Origin: Arenicella chitinivorans
GTDB lineage: Bacteria; Pseudomonadota; Gammaproteobacteria; Arenicellales; Arenicellaceae
Length of the DNA: 64,000 nucleotides
Assembly (NCBI RefSeq): GCF_014651515.1
Contig: NZ_BMXA01000001.1
Span: forward strand, 434,001-498,000
Direction: 5' to 3'
This document shows, in pieces, positions 7,646-16,463 of the stretch. The notes beneath the pieces are model-generated. The model was not told the DNA's origin. It did no database searches and saw only the letters and a program-made list of their open reading frames with translations. How positions within the stretch are numbered: position 1 is the first letter of the stretch; each line of letters starts with the position of its first letter. A program made the position numbers and the translations under genes.

Positions 7646-8782
7646 ATGAATCTTGAATACAGTGAAGAGCAGGTTTTATTGCGTGACAGTATCGTCCGTT
7701 GGGCACAGGATAATTACAGCTTTGATCAGCGTCGAGCGTCGACCGAGAAAACCGAAGGTTTTGAACCAAAACATTGGCAGACTTTTGCCGACTTGGGTTG
7801 GTTGTCGATCCCATTCGCCGAAGACTTCGGTGGTTATGGGGGCAGCATTATTGATGTGGCTGCCATCATGCAAGAACTCGGGCGAGCCCTAGTGGTTGAG
7901 CCAGTCGTGCCAAACGTCGTCATGTTTGGTGGCCTGTTAGAGGCTAGTAGCGCAACGGATAAAGCCGAGATACTTGGTGAACTGATCGGTGGCAGTTTGA
8001 TGGGCGCCGTGGCGTTGTATGAGCAACAATCACGCTTTGATGTGGTGAACGTGGCAACCACGGCCACCGCTGACGGTGATGCATATCGGTTGAATGGCAC
8101 CAAGGTGTGTGTCTTGGCTGCGCCGTCGTCATCCAAGCTGTTGGTCCTTGCGCGAACCAGTGGTGAACAAACCGAGCGTGATGGCTTGAGTGTGTTTTTA
8201 CTTGATACGCAAGCGGATGGTGTGACGCGACAAGGCTACCCATTGATGGATGGTCAGCAAGCGGCGGATATTACGTTTACGGATGCGCGAGCAGAGTTGG
8301 TATCTGAATTGGGTCAGGGTTTGAGCTTAGTCGAAGACATGCTGACGCGTACGCACGTGGCCTTGTCGGCAGAAGCCGTCGGCATCATGGAAAAATTGAA
8401 CCAAACCACGGTGGCTTACACCAAAACGCGTAAACAGTTCGGTGTGCCAATTTCGTCGTTTCAGGCTTTGCAGCACCGTATGGTGGACACGTTTATGGCC
8501 TTTGAACAGGCCAAATCGCTGTTGGTTGGCACGCTGTGTGAACTCACCGATGAGGCGTCTTCCGAGCACGATAAAGCCAAGATGGTGGCCGGACTTAGAA
8601 CCATGATTGCTAAGAACGGTAAGTTGATCGGCGACGAGGCGATCCAATTGCATGGTGGGATGGGACTGACCGACGAGCTTGACGTGGGCCACTACGTGAA
8701 ACGTCTGATGATGATCAATTTAATGTTCGGAGACCGCGCTTTCTTCCAAAACCAGTTTAACAAGCTGGCTTACGCTGTATGA
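7646..8782 (+). CDS. Acyl-CoA dehydrogenase, PimD-like small subunit
   Basis: 378 residues. N-terminus NLEYSEEQVLLRDSIVRWAQ is typical of the partner subunits of heteromeric acyl-CoA dehydrogenases (PimD, FadE28-like). The flavin-binding loop is less canonical than in the upstream protein, while the C-terminal IQLHGGMGLTDELDVGHYVKRL is well kept. Ribosome site GGGAGG lies just before the ATG at 7646. The last four bases overlap the start of the hydroxyacyl-CoA dehydrogenase gene (ATGA). Expected to pair with the product of 6461-7636; which chain carries the catalytic base was not established. Confidence 0.88.
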   Translation: MNLEYSEEQVLLRDSIVRWAQDNYSFDQRRASTEKTEGFEPKHWQTFADLGWLSIPFAEDFGGYGGSIIDVAAIMQELGRALVVEPVVPNVVMFGGLLEASSATDKAEILGELIGGSLMGAVALYEQQSRFDVVNVATTATADGDAYRLNGTKVCVLAAPSSSKLLVLARTSGEQTERDGLSVFLLDTQADGVTRQGYPLMDGQQAADITFTDARAELVSELGQGLSLVEDMLTRTHVALSAEAVGIMEKLNQTTVAYTKTRKQFGVPISSFQALQHRMVDTFMAFEQAKSLLVGTLCELTDEASSEHDKAKMVAGLRTMIAKNGKLIGDEAIQLHGGMGLTDELDVGHYVKRLMMINLMFGDRAFFQNQFNKLAYAV

Positions 8783-9684
8783 AGCAGATTGACGACATAC
8801 GACAGATCATGGTGGCTGGCGGTGGTACGCTGGGGCTGCGGATTGCCTTGCGCTGTGCACTGGACGGTTACCATGTGACGTTGTTTGATCTACAGGAGTC
8901 TCAACTCGAAACCGCTAAGCAGCAGCATGCCAGACTAGTTCATGGCTTGCTGCGAGACGAGCAGGTATCCAATGCTCAGGCTGGGCGAGTTGCCACCCAT
9001 TTGCAGATGACAACTGACTTATCCGAGGCGGTGAAGGAGACTGATTTGGTAATTGAATCGATTACCGAAGATGTGCCGATCAAAAACGCGTTCTTTACGG
9101 ATGTGTGTCCTTTACTATCACCAGATGTTCTGCTTGCCACCAACACCTCGTTTTTACTGCCATCACAATTTTTAAGCGCGGTTGATCGACCCGCTCAGTT
9201 CTGCGCATTTCATTTTCACGATGTGTTTAATCAAACCGTGGTCGATGTCATGCCGCACAGCGAGACGGATCCGGATTATGTTGCGTTACTGATGGAGTTT
9301 GGCCGACGTATCCATCAAATCCCGGTTCATGTGCAACAAGAGACGCCGGGCTATTTGTTCAATGCCATGCTGTTTACTATTATGCAGCAAGCCACACAGT
9401 TGCTGACTAGCGGTGCGGGTTCGATTCAAGATATTGACCGCTCATTCATGGGCAATTTTAAAACCCCAGCCGGGCCATTTGGTATGCTGGACCAGATTGG
9501 TTTGGACACGGCACTGCATATTGCGCACAACCGGCCAGAACTCACCGGCGACCACTTTGTGACCCTGTTGCAATCGTATGTCGACAAAGGACATTTGGGG
9601 TTTAAATCTGGACAGGGGTTTTACCGTTATCCTAAGCCGGAATTCGCGCAGCCTGGTTTCCTCGCTGCCCACTCTGGCGATTAA
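8779..9684 (+). CDS. 3-hydroxyacyl-CoA dehydrogenase
   Basis: 301 residues, the length of stand-alone short-form enzymes. NAD-dependent oxidation of 3-hydroxyacyl-CoA to 3-ketoacyl-CoA. The Rossmann motif is [19 protein letters not shown] near the N-terminus, followed by [30 protein letters not shown], a catalytic His region [18 protein letters not shown] (divergent from the common HFFNP...LVEV form), and PGYLFNAML before the all-helical C-terminal domain. Translationally coupled to the upstream acyl-CoA dehydrogenase. The divergent substrate-side motifs fit an unusual acyl-CoA (branched, cyclic or dicarboxylic), but this is inference. Confidence 0.87.
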   Translation: MKQIDDIRQIMVAGGGTLGLRIALRCALDGYHVTLFDLQESQLETAKQQHARLVHGLLRDEQVSNAQAGRVATHLQMTTDLSEAVKETDLVIESITEDVPIKNAFFTDVCPLLSPDVLLATNTSFLLPSQFLSAVDRPAQFCAFHFHDVFNQTVVDVMPHSETDPDYVALLMEFGRRIHQIPVHVQQETPGYLFNAMLFTIMQQATQLLTSGAGSIQDIDRSFMGNFKTPAGPFGMLDQIGLDTALHIAHNRPELTGDHFVTLLQSYVDKGHLGFKSGQGFYRYPKPEFAQPGFLAAHSGD

Positions 9685-9703
9685 CCGAATAGAGAGAAAT
9701 ATT

Positions 9704-10882
9704 ATGAAAAGTGCTGTTATTGTTTCCACCGCCAGAACACCTATTGGTAAGGCGTATCGAGGTGGTTTTAATGATTTGAATACTGCAACACTGGGTGCGG
9801 CAGCGGTCAGCGAAGCCGTTAAGCGTGCAGGCGTTGAAGGCGCCGAAGTGGAAGACGTCATCATGGGTGCGGCACTCCAGCAGGGTGCGTCTGGGCAAAA
9901 TATTGCGCGCCAAATTGCTTTGCGTGCCGGTTTGCCGGTCAGCGTGGCAGGCATGACGATTGACCGTCAGTGTTCTTCGGGCTTGATGGCGGTAGCCACC
10001 GCGGCCAAACAGATCATGGTAGACGGCATGTCGGTGGTTGTGGGCGGTGGTGTGGAAAGCATTAGTTTGACCCAGAACGACAAGATGAATATGTACCGTG
10101 CCGCCGATAAAGAACTGCTCGCCATGCATCCGCATATTTACATGCCGATGTTGCAAACTGCCGAAGTGGTGGCTAAGCGGTACGGCATTAGTCGCGATGC
10201 CATGGACGAGTACGGTTTGCAATCACAGCAACGTACCGCGGCTGCCTACGAGGCCGGACATTATGACGCGGAGCTGGTGTCGGTGGATTGCACGAAACTG
10301 GTTTACGACAAAGAAACCAAAGAGGCTAGTCCAGAAGCAGTGACGGTGTCACGCGATGAAGGCCTACGCGCCACCACCGCGGAAGGTCTGGCCAATTTAA
10401 AAACCGTAGTCGATGGTGGCACGATTACCGCTGGCAACGCATCGCAGTTGTCGGACGGCGCAGCGGCGCAGGTGGTGATGGACGAGAAGTTGGCAGAACA
10501 ACGTGGTCTGGAACCGTTGGGTGTTTATCGCGGCATGGCGGTGGCTGGTTGTGAACCGGATGAAATGGGCATCGGGCCTGTATATGCGATCCCTAAATTA
10601 CTAAAACAACATGGTTTGTCGATTGACGATATTGGTCTGTGGGAATTGAATGAAGCGTTCGCGGTGCAGGTGCTGTACTGTCGTGATCACTTGGGCATTG
10701 ATAATGACAAACTGAATGTCAACGGTGGCGCGATCTCGATCGGTCACCCATACGGCATGAGCGGTTCTCGTATGGTCGGTCATGCCTTGATCGAAGGTAA
10801 GCGTCGAGGTGTAAAATACGTGGTCGTAACCATGTGTATTGGTGGTGGCATGGGCGCGGCTGGATTATTTGAGGTTGTTTAG
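9704..10882 (+). CDS. Acetyl-CoA acetyltransferase / 3-ketoacyl-CoA thiolase
   Basis: 392 residues from the ATG at 9704, with AGAGAGAAA as ribosome site; an upstream in-frame extension to 9578 overlaps the previous gene and is not thiolase-like. Thiolytic cleavage of a 3-ketoacyl-CoA to acetyl-CoA. Catalytic residues are in family positions: nucleophile Cys in [10 protein letters not shown], His in [10 protein letters not shown] and the second Cys in [10 protein letters not shown]. Start [20 protein letters not shown] is typical of degradative thiolases. It sits 19 bases after the dehydrogenase and two bases before the GST-like gene. No enoyl-CoA hydratase lies in this operon; FadB at 17.2 kb could supply that step. 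Confidence 0.93.
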   Translation: MKSAVIVSTARTPIGKAYRGGFNDLNTATLGAAAVSEAVKRAGVEGAEVEDVIMGAALQQGASGQNIARQIALRAGLPVSVAGMTIDRQCSSGLMAVATAAKQIMVDGMSVVVGGGVESISLTQNDKMNMYRAADKELLAMHPHIYMPMLQTAEVVAKRYGISRDAMDEYGLQSQQRTAAAYEAGHYDAELVSVDCTKLVYDKETKEASPEAVTVSRDEGLRATTAEGLANLKTVVDGGTITAGNASQLSDGAAAQVVMDEKLAEQRGLEPLGVYRGMAVAGCEPDEMGIGPVYAIPKLLKQHGLSIDDIGLWELNEAFAVQVLYCRDHLGIDNDKLNVNGGAISIGHPYGMSGSRMVGHALIEGKRRGVKYVVVTMCIGGGMGAAGLFEVV

Positions 10883-10884
10883 CC

Positions 10885-11994
10885 ATGCGTGACAGGTATC
10901 AACTTTACGGTGTGGAATGTTCTCTGTACTCGGGCAAGGCGCGTTCTTACTTACGTAAAAAAGGCATTCCATTTGATGAGGTGCTTGCCACCATCAGTGT
11001 GTACAAGAAATTTATCATACCACGCACGGGTGTGCAGTTCGTGCCGGTGGTGCAATCCCCAGAAGATGATGTCTGGCAGGACACCACGGAGATTATTGAC
11101 CAACTGGAAGCACGATTCCCGGAGCACTCCGTTTACCCGTCAAGTCCCAAGCAGCACTTAGTGGCGTTGCTACTGGAAACTTACGCTGACGAGTGGCTAG
11201 TGATTCCAGCCATGCATTATCGGTGGAATTACCCCGCCACCAACAGTCGATTTATTTACGGCGAGTTCGGCAGCATTGTGATGCCGAATGCGCCCGGCTT
11301 TGTCCGCCGCTACTTAGGTAAGAAAGCGGGAGCGCGCTTTAAAGGCGCAGTACCTAAACTTGGAATCAATGAACACAATATCAATGCCATTGAAAAATCT
11401 TACGTAAGCCTGTTAGGTGATCTGCAAGCGCATTTTGAACAGCATGACTTTGTATTCGGGAGTAAGCCGAGTTTGGCGGACTTTGGGTTGATTGGGCCGC
11501 TGTACGCGCATCTATATCGAGACCCAGCACCGGGCAAGCTGATGCGCAAAAAAGCGCCGGCACTGTGTGATTGGGTACGACGCATGATCAGTGATGAGGC
11601 CAGTATGGAAGCAGGCGAGTGGCTAGCAGATGACCAGGTCCCCGAGACCTTGCTGCCGGTGCTAAAGCGGATGAGCCGTGAACAACTTCCGGTGATTGCT
11701 GATACCGACCGTCTATTAGCCGAGTGGCGCACTCAGAACCCGGAGAAAAGCGCCATCGAACGGATGATTGGCTCACACGAATTCAATGTGGAAGGCGTGA
11801 CTGCGGAGCGTGTGGTGCTGCCGTATGTATTATGGATGTTTCAGCGCGCTGTTGATTACTATGACGGTTTGAGTGATACCACCGAGGTGGATGCTCTATT
11901 GCAGGAAGCTGGTTTTGGCGATGCACTGCAACGCGGGTTGACGCATCGAGTAACGCGCGTAAATAACCGACTGCAGTTTGCCGCTGAATCTTAA
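10885..11994 (+). CDS. Glutathione S-transferase family protein with long C-terminal extension
   Basis: 369 residues, much longer than the 200-230 of ordinary GSTs. The N-terminal thioredoxin-like domain (about 1-85: YQLYGVECSLYSGKARSYLR, later VQFVPVVQ and a DTTEIIDQLEARFP segment) is a GST_N domain, followed by an all-helical GST_C-like part with FGSKPSLADFGLIGPLYAHL. Roughly the last 100 residues are an extension I do not recognise. It is tied into the acyl-CoA operon by a two-base gap, so a role in handling a CoA or electrophilic intermediate is possible, but the substrate is unknown. Its 3' end overlaps the convergent regulator gene by four bases. Confidence 0.75.
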   Translation: MRDRYQLYGVECSLYSGKARSYLRKKGIPFDEVLATISVYKKFIIPRTGVQFVPVVQSPEDDVWQDTTEIIDQLEARFPEHSVYPSSPKQHLVALLLETYADEWLVIPAMHYRWNYPATNSRFIYGEFGSIVMPNAPGFVRRYLGKKAGARFKGAVPKLGINEHNINAIEKSYVSLLGDLQAHFEQHDFVFGSKPSLADFGLIGPLYAHLYRDPAPGKLMRKKAPALCDWVRRMISDEASMEAGEWLADDQVPETLLPVLKRMSREQLPVIADTDRLLAEWRTQNPEKSAIERMIGSHEFNVEGVTAERVVLPYVLWMFQRAVDYYDGLSDTTEVDALLQEAGFGDALQRGLTHRVTRVNNRLQFAAES

Positions 11995-12791
11995 ACCTTC
12001 CCGGCCAGAAAGTCTGCCGTGTGTTCATTGGCAGGGTAAAACGTTTCGACCCGAAGCTCATCTGCGGTGATGTCCTGTGCGGTACCAAAGGTGGAAATAA
12101 CGGAACACAGGCTCAGGTGTAATCCGTTTACATTCAGCTCAATGGGAATGATCGGCAGCAGTGGTTCCAAGGTTGGCACGTCACTTTGCGGCAGATAGGC
12201 ACTGAGTTGCTCGAGCCGGCGCATAATTCTTTCGTCGCAGCTGTCTAACGCTTCTTTCTGTAACCGTTGTGCGAATTGAATCGCCACATCGTCCCAGTTT
12301 TGGACAAATTGTTTAAACCCGTGCGGATGCACCGTCAACAAAGCGATGTTGCGCTCCCCAGTATCGCCAACCGCTTGCCAAAGTGCTTCGGCGCCACCAA
12401 CCATGTCAAACATTCTGTCGGCAGCGTAATTCTGCTGTTGGATATTCCAATACCGGTCGAGAACGAACGCAGGGTAGGGCTCGTGGTGTTTTAGAATTTC
12501 GGCTAACACCGTTTTGATTGATGCCATGGCCGGGTCGTCCAACTGTTGTTCGCGATACACATCCGCGAATCCGGCGGCATTGAGCAAGGTATTACGCTCA
12601 CGAAGGGGGACTTCCATGGCCGCCGAAAGACGCAGAACCATCTCGCGACTGGGTTTGCTGCGACCGGTTTCCAACCAGCTTACATGGCGTTGCGACACGT
12701 CCGCTGCCAAGGCAAGTTCCAGCTGCGACAATTTCCGGTTCTTACGCCATGCTTTGAGCGACTGGGTAAATTTACTGGTTTCCGGCTCCAT
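11991..12791 (-). CDS. XRE-family regulator with MmyB-like ligand-binding domain
   Basis: 266 residues. The N-terminal helix-turn-helix (about 8-65: LKAWRKNRKLSQLELALAAD, SQRHVSWLETGRSKPSREMV) is a Cro/CI-type domain. The rest (from about residue 95, AFVLDRYWNIQQQNYAADRM, then LLTVHPHGFKQFVQNW) is the MmyB-like PAS-type domain found in a large actinobacterial and proteobacterial regulator family, thought to bind fatty-acid-like ligands in the one solved example I recall. It is convergent with the acyl-CoA operon and divergent from the DUF2834 gene, with 141 bases between. Control of either neighbour is plausible but not shown. Confidence 0.88.
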   Translation of the reverse strand: MEPETSKFTQSLKAWRKNRKLSQLELALAADVSQRHVSWLETGRSKPSREMVLRLSAAMEVPLRERNTLLNAAGFADVYREQQLDDPAMASIKTVLAEILKHHEPYPAFVLDRYWNIQQQNYAADRMFDMVGGAEALWQAVGDTGERNIALLTVHPHGFKQFVQNWDDVAIQFAQRLQKEALDSCDERIMRRLEQLSAYLPQSDVPTLEPLLPIIPIELNVNGLHLSLCSVISTFGTAQDITADELRVETFYPANEHTADFLAGKV

Positions 12792-12932
12792 CGTGATACC
12801 TCATTGGTATTGACCGTGTAGCGGTAAAGGTAACAACTGGGGACTGCTGATCGCAATAACCTGCCAGGTAATTGTCACCATTCTGCCGTCGCGGCATGCT
12901 GATGACCTTTCAACGTTAATGAGGGTTTTACT

Positions 12933-13241
12933 ATGTCTGGTATGTTGTCGCGTCGAGCACTGGCAGTGCTATTACTCATCCCGTTCTCTGCACTGAGTCT
13001 GTATGCGCTGATGCAGGCCGGTTATGCGGGTATTTGGCGGTATCAGTTTCAGTCCGCAGCTGGTTGGCAGGTTATCGCTGATCTGGTGGTTGCATGCGTT
13101 TTGATATTGGTTTGGCTGATTCCGGATGCCAAGCGCAAAGGTGTTACGGTTTGGCCATTCCTCATTCTAACGGCCACGCTGGGTTCGTTTGGTCCATTAT
13201 TTTACTTGTTGATTCATGGTGGTCAGGAGCGCGCATTTTGA
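12933..13241 (+). CDS. Small membrane protein, DUF2834-like
   Basis: 102 residues with three predicted hydrophobic segments (about 7-27, 44-63 and 72-95). The layout, with an ALSLYALMQAGYAGIWRYQF start region, ADLVVACVLILVWLIPDAKR and a final LGSFGPLFYLLIHG, matches the DUF2834 family of unknown function. GAGGG lies before the ATG. Its stop overlaps the ATG of the following frameshifted membrane gene (TGATG, 13239-13243), which indicates that the two were co-translated. No function is known. Confidence 0.75.
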   Translation: MSGMLSRRALAVLLLIPFSALSLYALMQAGYAGIWRYQFQSAAGWQVIADLVVACVLILVWLIPDAKRKGVTVWPFLILTATLGSFGPLFYLLIHGGQERAF

Positions 13242-13640
13242 TGTCGCGGAGTAACGAGTTTGCGGTAGTCGTCTTGTTGTTGTCGTCCTGGTACACGCTT
13301 TGCGGGTATTGGGTGCGCTCGGTGCGAGCCAGCGACGCAAGCTCTATGCGGTGCAAGCGGATGATTCGGCGATATTGTTGTTGCTACAGCAGCGTGCGAC
13401 ATTGTTTGCTGTGTTGGCAGCGGTGATGTTCTATTGCGCATTGACACCCGGCCTGCGCGTTCCAGGCTTGCTGGTTGCACTGCTCTGTACGGCTTCGTTT
13501 GTCGTGCTCGCTCTGAGCGGCGGTGATGAGATGCGTCACGCGCTTCAACGCGTGTTCTGGGTTGATGTGGTCTTGATGGGCCGTCGGCCAGTGTTTTGCT
13601 GATGGTCACTGTGAGTGGTTTTTTCAGCACTAAGGCGTAA
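13241..13640 (+). pseudogene. Small membrane protein gene with two frameshifts
   Basis: The ATG at 13241 overlaps the preceding stop and starts a frame MSRSNEFAVVVLLL that soon loses character. A downstream frame (open from 13255) continues with VHALRVLGALGASQRRKLYA, two hydrophobic segments and EMRHALQRVFWVDVVLM, then ends early at 13600-13602. Restoring one base near 13273-13290 and one G in the GGG run at about 13577-13580 gives a single protein of about 133 residues ending at TAA 13638-13640 with a last hydrophobic stretch ASVLLMVTVSGFF. Both breaks are explained by single-base deletions. Either a decaying gene or sequencing error. The family was not recognised. Confidence 0.6.
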
Positions 13641-13676
13641 CTAGTTTGTGTTCGAATTCTAAGTATACTTGAGTTC

Positions 13677-13682
13677 TATAAT
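13677..13682 (+). promoter_or_regulatory. Candidate -10 box for the aldolase-family gene
   Basis: A perfect TATAAT lies 21 bases before the ATG at 13703, but no good -35 hexamer sits at 16-18 bases. The GAGAGGAG ribosome site follows directly. Start of transcription would be very close to the ribosome site, so the call is tentative. Confidence 0.3.
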
Positions 13683-13702
13683 AATGAGAGGAGACACACG
13701 AC

Positions 13703-14449
13703 ATGCACCAAGCTGAGAAAGACATCCGAACCCAACTCGCCGCGTGTTATCGAATATTTGATTACATGGGCTGGAGTGAGTTGATCTATAACCACATCAC
13801 CGTCAAGGTACCGGGCGAAGAGGGACATTTTTTGATCAATCCCTATGGCCTACACTACAAGGAGGTCACGGCATCGAATCTGGTGAAAGTGGATATTAAT
13901 GGCAATGTGGTGGAAGACACGGACTACGCGGTGAATCCAGCCGGTATGTTGATTCACAGCGCGATTCACGGTGCCCGTGACGATGCACACTGTATTGGTC
14001 ATATTCATTCCACCGCAGGGATGACGGTTGCTTGCCAGCAAGACGGTTTGCGCATCGACAATTTTTACTCAGTGCTGTTGCACAAACGCGTGGCGTATCA
14101 TGATTTTCATGGCATTACCGTGATGGATGGCGAAAAAGAAGAATTGATCGCCAGTCTGGGGGATAAGAACTTCTTGATTTTACGTAGCCACGGCTTGTTG
14201 ACCTGTGGTCGCACGATTCAAGAAATGTTCTTGAATATGACTCTATTACAGCGCTCTTGTGAGATCCAGGTCTCAGTCGATCAGACTGGACGTCGCATCG
14301 TGCCAGTGGCTGAATCGATTGGCGAGATGACCGGTCAGTTACTAAAAATGCAGATGCAAGCCAGTGGTGGTGAGCCAGATGGTGGCTTGGAGTTTGCTGC
14401 GTTGCAGCGACTGGTTGACCGTGAAGACGATTCGTATCGCGACCTGTAA
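13703..14449 (+). CDS. Class II aldolase/adducin family protein
   Basis: 248 residues, single aldolase_II domain. Family members are zinc-dependent aldolases or epimerases such as fuculose-phosphate aldolase; others (adducin-like) are of unknown activity. Visible: WSELIYNHITVKVPG at about 29-43, FLINPYGLHYKEVTASNLV, the zinc pair in HIHSTAG, and the third His in RSHGLLTCGRTIQEMF. The subgroup with the YNHITVKVPGEEGHFLINP pattern is common in proteobacteria next to unrelated metabolic genes and has no firm substrate. Ribosome site GAGAGGAG. It stands alone between the frameshifted gene and the repair genes. Confidence 0.85.
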   Translation: MHQAEKDIRTQLAACYRIFDYMGWSELIYNHITVKVPGEEGHFLINPYGLHYKEVTASNLVKVDINGNVVEDTDYAVNPAGMLIHSAIHGARDDAHCIGHIHSTAGMTVACQQDGLRIDNFYSVLLHKRVAYHDFHGITVMDGEKEELIASLGDKNFLILRSHGLLTCGRTIQEMFLNMTLLQRSCEIQVSVDQTGRRIVPVAESIGEMTGQLLKMQMQASGGEPDGGLEFAALQRLVDREDDSYRDL

Positions 14450-14515
14450 TCGGCGTGACAGTGTTTAGTTCCGAAAACCGCCAGTAATGTTTGGTTCATG
14501 GTCTAGAATGAGATC

Positions 14516-15919
14516 ATGAGCCAAATCCAAGACACCGCTACCCAGGCACGTTATGCCATTGCACGCCGAGCGCGTGATGCGCGCTTTGACGGCGAATTTT
14601 TTATTGCAGTAAAAACTACTGGAATTTACTGTCGACCAATCTGCCCAGCGACACCACCGCTGGAGCGCAATGTTCACTACTACGCGACGGCCATCTCCGC
14701 GGCCGAAGCTGGATTTCGTCCATGCCTGCGCTGTAGACCAGACAGTGCTCCGCATTCGTTCGCCTGGTTGGGTACCGATACCAGTTTTCATCGCGCTTTG
14801 GGTTTAATCAACGACGGTGCACTGCAAGACGGTTCTGTCGCCGATCTGGCTGCTCGACTTGGCGTGTCCGACCGTTACCTGCGTCAACTGTTCAACGAAA
14901 AATTGGGCACGTCACCGAAACGTTACGCGATCTATCAGCAATGCCTTTTTGCTAAAAAGCTGCTGCATGAAACATCGTTACCCATCATCGACATTGCCTT
15001 TGCGGCGGGTTTTCACAGCGTGCGCCGTTTCAATGAAGCCATGCAAGCAGAATTGGGCCTGCCGCCAAGTAAAATTCGTCAGCCAAATTCACCGCGCCAT
15101 GCTGCGGTGACCTTGAAGGTGCATTACCGACCGCCTTATGATTGGTCCGCTCTGCAGCATTTTCTGAGCTTGCGGGCGATTGACGGATTGGAGGTCGTGA
15201 GTGCATCGGAGTATGGGCGGAGCTTTGAGCTCGGAGAAGCTCGAGGTTATTTCAAGGTGCGTCCGCAGATTGAAAAGCATTGTTTCGATGTGGATATTCA
15301 CGTCAACGACACTCGTCAATTGAATAAAGTGGTGCAGCAGGTACGAGCAATGCTGGACGCCGATGCGCCGATTAGTGTCATCGACCAACACTTGATAACA
15401 CAACTCAGCGATGCGCTGAGCTATCAACCGGGTTTGCGGATTCCTGGAATTTGGAGCGTTTTCGAAGCTGGTGTTCGAGCGGTACTGGGGCAGCAAGTGT
15501 GCGTGTCAGCAGCGCATAAGTTGGTTACTACACTGGTGCATAACTTGGGTGCACCGGCTGAGTTTGATGGATTTTCTGGTCAGTTTTACTTCCCCACGCC
15601 GGAGTCCGTGCTCAAGAGCGATTTGGCTTTTTTGAGGATGCCCGGTTCGCGTAAAACGACATTGCATGCGCTGGCCCGGTATTGCATCGATGCCGACAAT
15701 CCGGATGACGTTGATGCCTGGCAGTCAATCAAGGGCATCGGTCCGTGGACCATTAACTATGTCAAACTGCGTGCCTGTCGTAATCCCGATATTTGGTTGG
15801 CGGGCGATGCGGGTTTGCGTAATGCGCTGGCATCTATTGACTCGAGTGTTGATTTGGATGCCGCGCGGCCCTGGCGCAGTTACCTGACCTTTCAATTATG
15901 GCACCACCTCACCAACTGA
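14516..15919 (+). CDS. Ada-AlkA fusion: alkylation sensor/AraC domain with DNA-3-methyladenine glycosylase II
   Basis: 467 residues. Three parts are visible. First, an Ada zinc domain (about 10-80) with C39 and C43 in YCRPICPA and C70/C73 in FRPCLRC; C39 matches the methyl-phosphotriester acceptor of Ada. Second, an AraC-type helix-turn-helix (about 85-190, VADLAARLGVSDRYLRQLF and IDIAFAAGFHSVRRFNEAM). Third, an AlkA N-domain plus HhH-GPD glycosylase (about 200-467), with SIKGIGPWTINYVKLRA and the catalytic Asp in IWLAGDAGLRNAL. This architecture senses DNA methyl damage and removes alkylated bases. ogt follows after 28 bases, so they are probably one damage-response operon. Confidence 0.92.
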   Translation: MSQIQDTATQARYAIARRARDARFDGEFFIAVKTTGIYCRPICPATPPLERNVHYYATAISAAEAGFRPCLRCRPDSAPHSFAWLGTDTSFHRALGLINDGALQDGSVADLAARLGVSDRYLRQLFNEKLGTSPKRYAIYQQCLFAKKLLHETSLPIIDIAFAAGFHSVRRFNEAMQAELGLPPSKIRQPNSPRHAAVTLKVHYRPPYDWSALQHFLSLRAIDGLEVVSASEYGRSFELGEARGYFKVRPQIEKHCFDVDIHVNDTRQLNKVVQQVRAMLDADAPISVIDQHLITQLSDALSYQPGLRIPGIWSVFEAGVRAVLGQQVCVSAAHKLVTTLVHNLGAPAEFDGFSGQFYFPTPESVLKSDLAFLRMPGSRKTTLHALARYCIDADNPDDVDAWQSIKGIGPWTINYVKLRACRNPDIWLAGDAGLRNALASIDSSVDLDAARPWRSYLTFQLWHHLTN

Positions 15920-15947
15920 CTGATCTAACCCAACTGAGAACCAAATA

Positions 15948-16400
15948 ATGCATTTTCATGACACGCTTGAAACACCGCTTGGACAAATTTTGCTCGCTGC
16001 AACGGCACAGGGCTTGAGTTCAGTGGTGTTCACTGAACGCGTACCGGACGGGCGACCGAACACCATAACCGACCGAGCAAAAAGACAACTTCGGGCCTAT
16101 TTTGACGGCGACGTTCGTGACTTTAGCGTGCCTCTGGATGTGGCTGGCACCGCATTCCAAAAGCAGGTTTGGCGCGCACTGGCCACGATAGAGTATGGGC
16201 GCACTTGCGCGTATCGCGACATCGCCGAGCAGATTGGGAACCCGAAGGCGGTACGCGCAGTTGGGTTGGCTAATGGTAAGAACCCAGTGGCAATTATTGT
16301 GCCGTGTCACCGTGTGATTGGTGCTGACGGTAGTCTAACGGGTTACGCGTCCGGTGTGGACCGCAAAGCGTGGTTACTCAAGCATGAGCAGGCGCAGTGA
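15948..16400 (+). CDS. ogt: Methylated-DNA-[protein]-cysteine S-methyltransferase
   Basis: 150 residues. Suicide repair protein that moves the methyl group from O6-methylguanine to its own cysteine. The acceptor is C120 in IIVPCHRVIG; the helix-turn-helix AYRDIAEQIGNPKAVRAVG and the downstream GYASGVDRKAWLL are standard. The N-terminal domain is short, as in Ogt. It follows the Ada-AlkA fusion in the same direction, which together restores the activities of E. coli Ada and AlkA, with the methyltransferase as a separate chain. The gene name ogt is used by family; the distinction from a stand-alone Ada C-domain is a matter of naming. Confidence 0.93.
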   Translation: MHFHDTLETPLGQILLAATAQGLSSVVFTERVPDGRPNTITDRAKRQLRAYFDGDVRDFSVPLDVAGTAFQKQVWRALATIEYGRTCAYRDIAEQIGNPKAVRAVGLANGKNPVAIIVPCHRVIGADGSLTGYASGVDRKAWLLKHEQAQ

Positions 16401-16463
16401 TGCGCTTCTCTCTGTCGAGTGGTTCACTTATACTGTTGTGACTATCATCAACATGGAATGACT

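Noticed and set aside
9442-10222. Two long minus-strand frames (170 and 196 codons) opposite the hydroxyacyl-CoA dehydrogenase and thiolase genes
   Set aside because: Antisense to confidently identified genes; composition rich in His, Arg and Cys as expected of shadow frames.
13094-13426. 110-codon plus-strand frame overlapping the DUF2834 gene
   Set aside because: The first part is out of frame within DUF2834, and the last part is full of Cys and Arg; only its segment from 13241 is used as the start of the frameshifted gene.
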